This document shows, in pieces, positions 4,928 through 6,014 of a stretch of 6,014 nt of DNA. Origin of the DNA: REEB426 sp964551975. GTDB lineage: Bacteria > Actinomycetota > Actinomycetes > S36-B12. The stretch lies in contig CAZKFI010000102.1 in assembly GCA_964551975.1 (NCBI GenBank), positions 1 through 6,014 on the forward strand, written 5' to 3'. The position numbers were made by a program, and so were the translations under genes. Under the pieces are notes generated by a model. That model did not search any database and had not been told where the DNA came from. It saw nothing but the letters and a program-made list of their open reading frames with translations. Position 1 is the stretch's first letter. Every line of letters starts with the position of its first letter.

Positions 4928-5982
4928 GGACCACCCGCCTCGAGTCTGTTCACGAGTTGGGCTACAAGTTCGCTCTTGTTCGCCCAACGCTGGCTCTGCG
5001 CCCAATGCACATTTGCTTTCCCCATTGCTCGCCGCGCGTCACTGTCACTCATGAGGGCAGCGAGCGCGTCAGAGACATTCTCAAGCCTGCAGTCCTCGTC
5101 TAGAAGGACACTGCCATTCGGTGCCACAGCTTCCACCACTCCACCCGTCTTGGCCGCGAGGATCGGCAGTCCCATCGCAGCCGCCTCAAGATAGACGATT
5201 CCGTACCCCTCCCACCCTTCTCCCCCTGGAATACGGTGTGGAAGCATCGCAAACAGATGCGCTTGGGAGTAGAGGCTGACCAGTTGCGAGTCACTCACTC
5301 TTCCGTGAAGGCGCACCTTGTCGGGCATCGTGATCAGATTCGAGAGTGACTCCCACTCAGAACCCTCGCCGACGACATCGAGTCGCATACTCCTCCCCAA
5401 TGCCACATTCTTCTCCACAGCCTGAATCAACTGGTCGATGCCTTTTCGCGGCGATAGACGTGAAACACAGAGCACGCGAAACTCCGCACTACCTTCGTTC
5501 TCACCGGGAGCAACCACAAGTTCTCCCCGTTGAACGAATTCCGGAGTCCCCGGGTGAATGACGACGACACGATCGTGCAGATCTCGCGGGATCCATTGGT
5601 CGCGGGTCGCAAGACTGTTGCAGCCGATCACCAGGGCTCTCTTCAGCATCCTGTTGAGCATGGGCTGCCCCTTGGGGTAGCCCTGCCATTCACCACCATG
5701 AAGGATGATGCCGAAAGGCACGCCTCCCAGCATGGCTCCCACGGCCATGTGCGGCTGTCCGGCCAGGATGGCGTAGTTCCCGGAGTGTGCACGAGATACC
5801 TTTCGAGCCTGGCTAACCTCGGCCACTCGCCCGCGGAGGCCCGAACGCACTGCAAAGCCCTCTGGAGTGTCGATGCCCGCGACATGAATTCTTCCTCCCG
5901 CGGCCGCTACCAGGCCTGCGTAGTAGCGACTCACGCCGCCGAGTCCGGGAGGGTAGTTGTTGGTTATCAGCAGGGCGGTCAT
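4924..5982 (-). CDS. GT4-family glycosyltransferase
   Basis: A 352-residue GT-B fold glycosyltransferase of family GT4 (retaining), normal length. It would add a sugar from a nucleotide-sugar to a lipid-linked acceptor on the cytoplasmic face of the membrane. The N-terminal domain begins with LLITNNYPPGLGGVSRY (4-20), the acceptor-side glycine loop, and has ILHGGEW (93-99). The C-terminal donor domain begins near FRVLCVSRLSPRKG (168-181) with the Arg-Lys pair (179-180) that contacts the donor phosphates, then VVGEGSEW (203-210), and EGYGIVYLE (258-266), the Glu-x7-Glu motif, followed by GLPILAAKTGGVVE (271-284). ATG 5982 overlaps the stop of an upstream frame as ATGA, and its own stop overlaps the GT2 start as GTGA; no separate ribosome binding site is seen, which fits translational coupling. 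Family is sure, but donor and acceptor cannot be read from sequence alone. Confidence 0.93.
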   Translation of the reverse strand: MTALLITNNYPPGLGGVSRYYAGLVAAAGGRIHVAGIDTPEGFAVRSGLRGRVAEVSQARKVSRAHSGNYAILAGQPHMAVGAMLGGVPFGIILHGGEWQGYPKGQPMLNRMLKRALVIGCNSLATRDQWIPRDLHDRVVVIHPGTPEFVQRGELVVAPGENEGSAEFRVLCVSRLSPRKGIDQLIQAVEKNVALGRSMRLDVVGEGSEWESLSNLITMPDKVRLHGRVSDSQLVSLYSQAHLFAMLPHRIPGGEGWEGYGIVYLEAAAMGLPILAAKTGGVVEAVAPNGSVLLDEDCRLENVSDALAALMSDSDARRAMGKANVHWAQSQRWANKSELVAQLVNRLEAGGP

Positions 5983-6014
5983 GGCGAGACCGCGGCGAGG
6001 GCAGCCTGCACAAA
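5979..6014 (-). CDS. C-terminal end of an upstream gene (5' part outside the window)
   Basis: An open frame enters from the right edge and ends with FVQAALAAVSP and a TGA at 5981-5979 that overlaps the GT4 start ATG as ATGA. Only 11 codons are visible, so neither product nor reality can be proven. The exact 4-base overlap, repeated at the next junction, and the helix-like Ala-rich tail make it likely that this is the end of another gene in the same operon, probably also for glycan synthesis. Confidence 0.45.
   Translation of the reverse strand, partial: FVQAALAAVSP

Noticed and set aside
1..6014. CRISPR arrays, tRNA or rRNA genes, insertion sequences, phage or defence genes
   Set aside because: I saw no regularly spaced repeats, no cloverleaf or rRNA motif, no transposase and no terminal repeats; the window is almost fully occupied by glycan biosynthesis genes.

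Overview
The window is a piece of a cell-surface polysaccharide or glycoconjugate biosynthesis locus from a bacterium. Base composition is fairly GC-rich by eye. The protein styles look actinobacterial: the membrane-anchored dehydratase with an RYxxGSYDEV-type segment, the VLGYSK active-site variant, and a probable leaderless GTG start. That assignment is an inference from style, not a search result. A run of 10 Ns points to a draft or scaffolded assembly.

Layout, left to right. (1) Bases 1-1523, minus strand: a DegT-family sugar aminotransferase followed 7 bases later by a small monotopic sugar-1-phosphate transferase that runs off the left edge. (2) Bases 1524-1575: a 52-base divergent control region with a -10 element on each strand, a perfect 15-base dyad and a strong ribosome binding site. 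(3) Bases 1576-4074, plus strand: a NeuD/PglD-type sugar N-acetyltransferase, a 66-base spacer, and a 591-residue membrane-anchored nucleotide-sugar 4,6-dehydratase. (4) Bases 4071-6014, minus strand: a GT2 glycosyltransferase interrupted by the N run, a GT4 glycosyltransferase, and the last 11 codons of a further gene, all joined by 4-base start/stop overlaps. The GT2 gene and the dehydratase converge and overlap by 4 bases.

How the genes fit together: dehydratase (PglF-like), aminotransferase (PglE-like) and acetyltransferase (PglD-like) are the three steps from UDP-GlcNAc to UDP-N,N'-diacetylbacillosamine or a close isomer. The sugar transferase (PglC-like) would load the resulting sugar phosphate onto a polyprenyl phosphate. 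The GT2 and GT4 enzymes could extend that lipid-linked sugar. No flippase, polymerase, ligase or oligosaccharyltransferase is visible, so the final acceptor (polysaccharide, protein or other) cannot be told. I see no new defence or mobile system. The most unusual points are the compact divergent promoter, an apparent ATC start codon for the acetyltransferase, a likely leaderless GTG start for the aminotransferase, and possible sequence or assembly faults in the GT2 gene.
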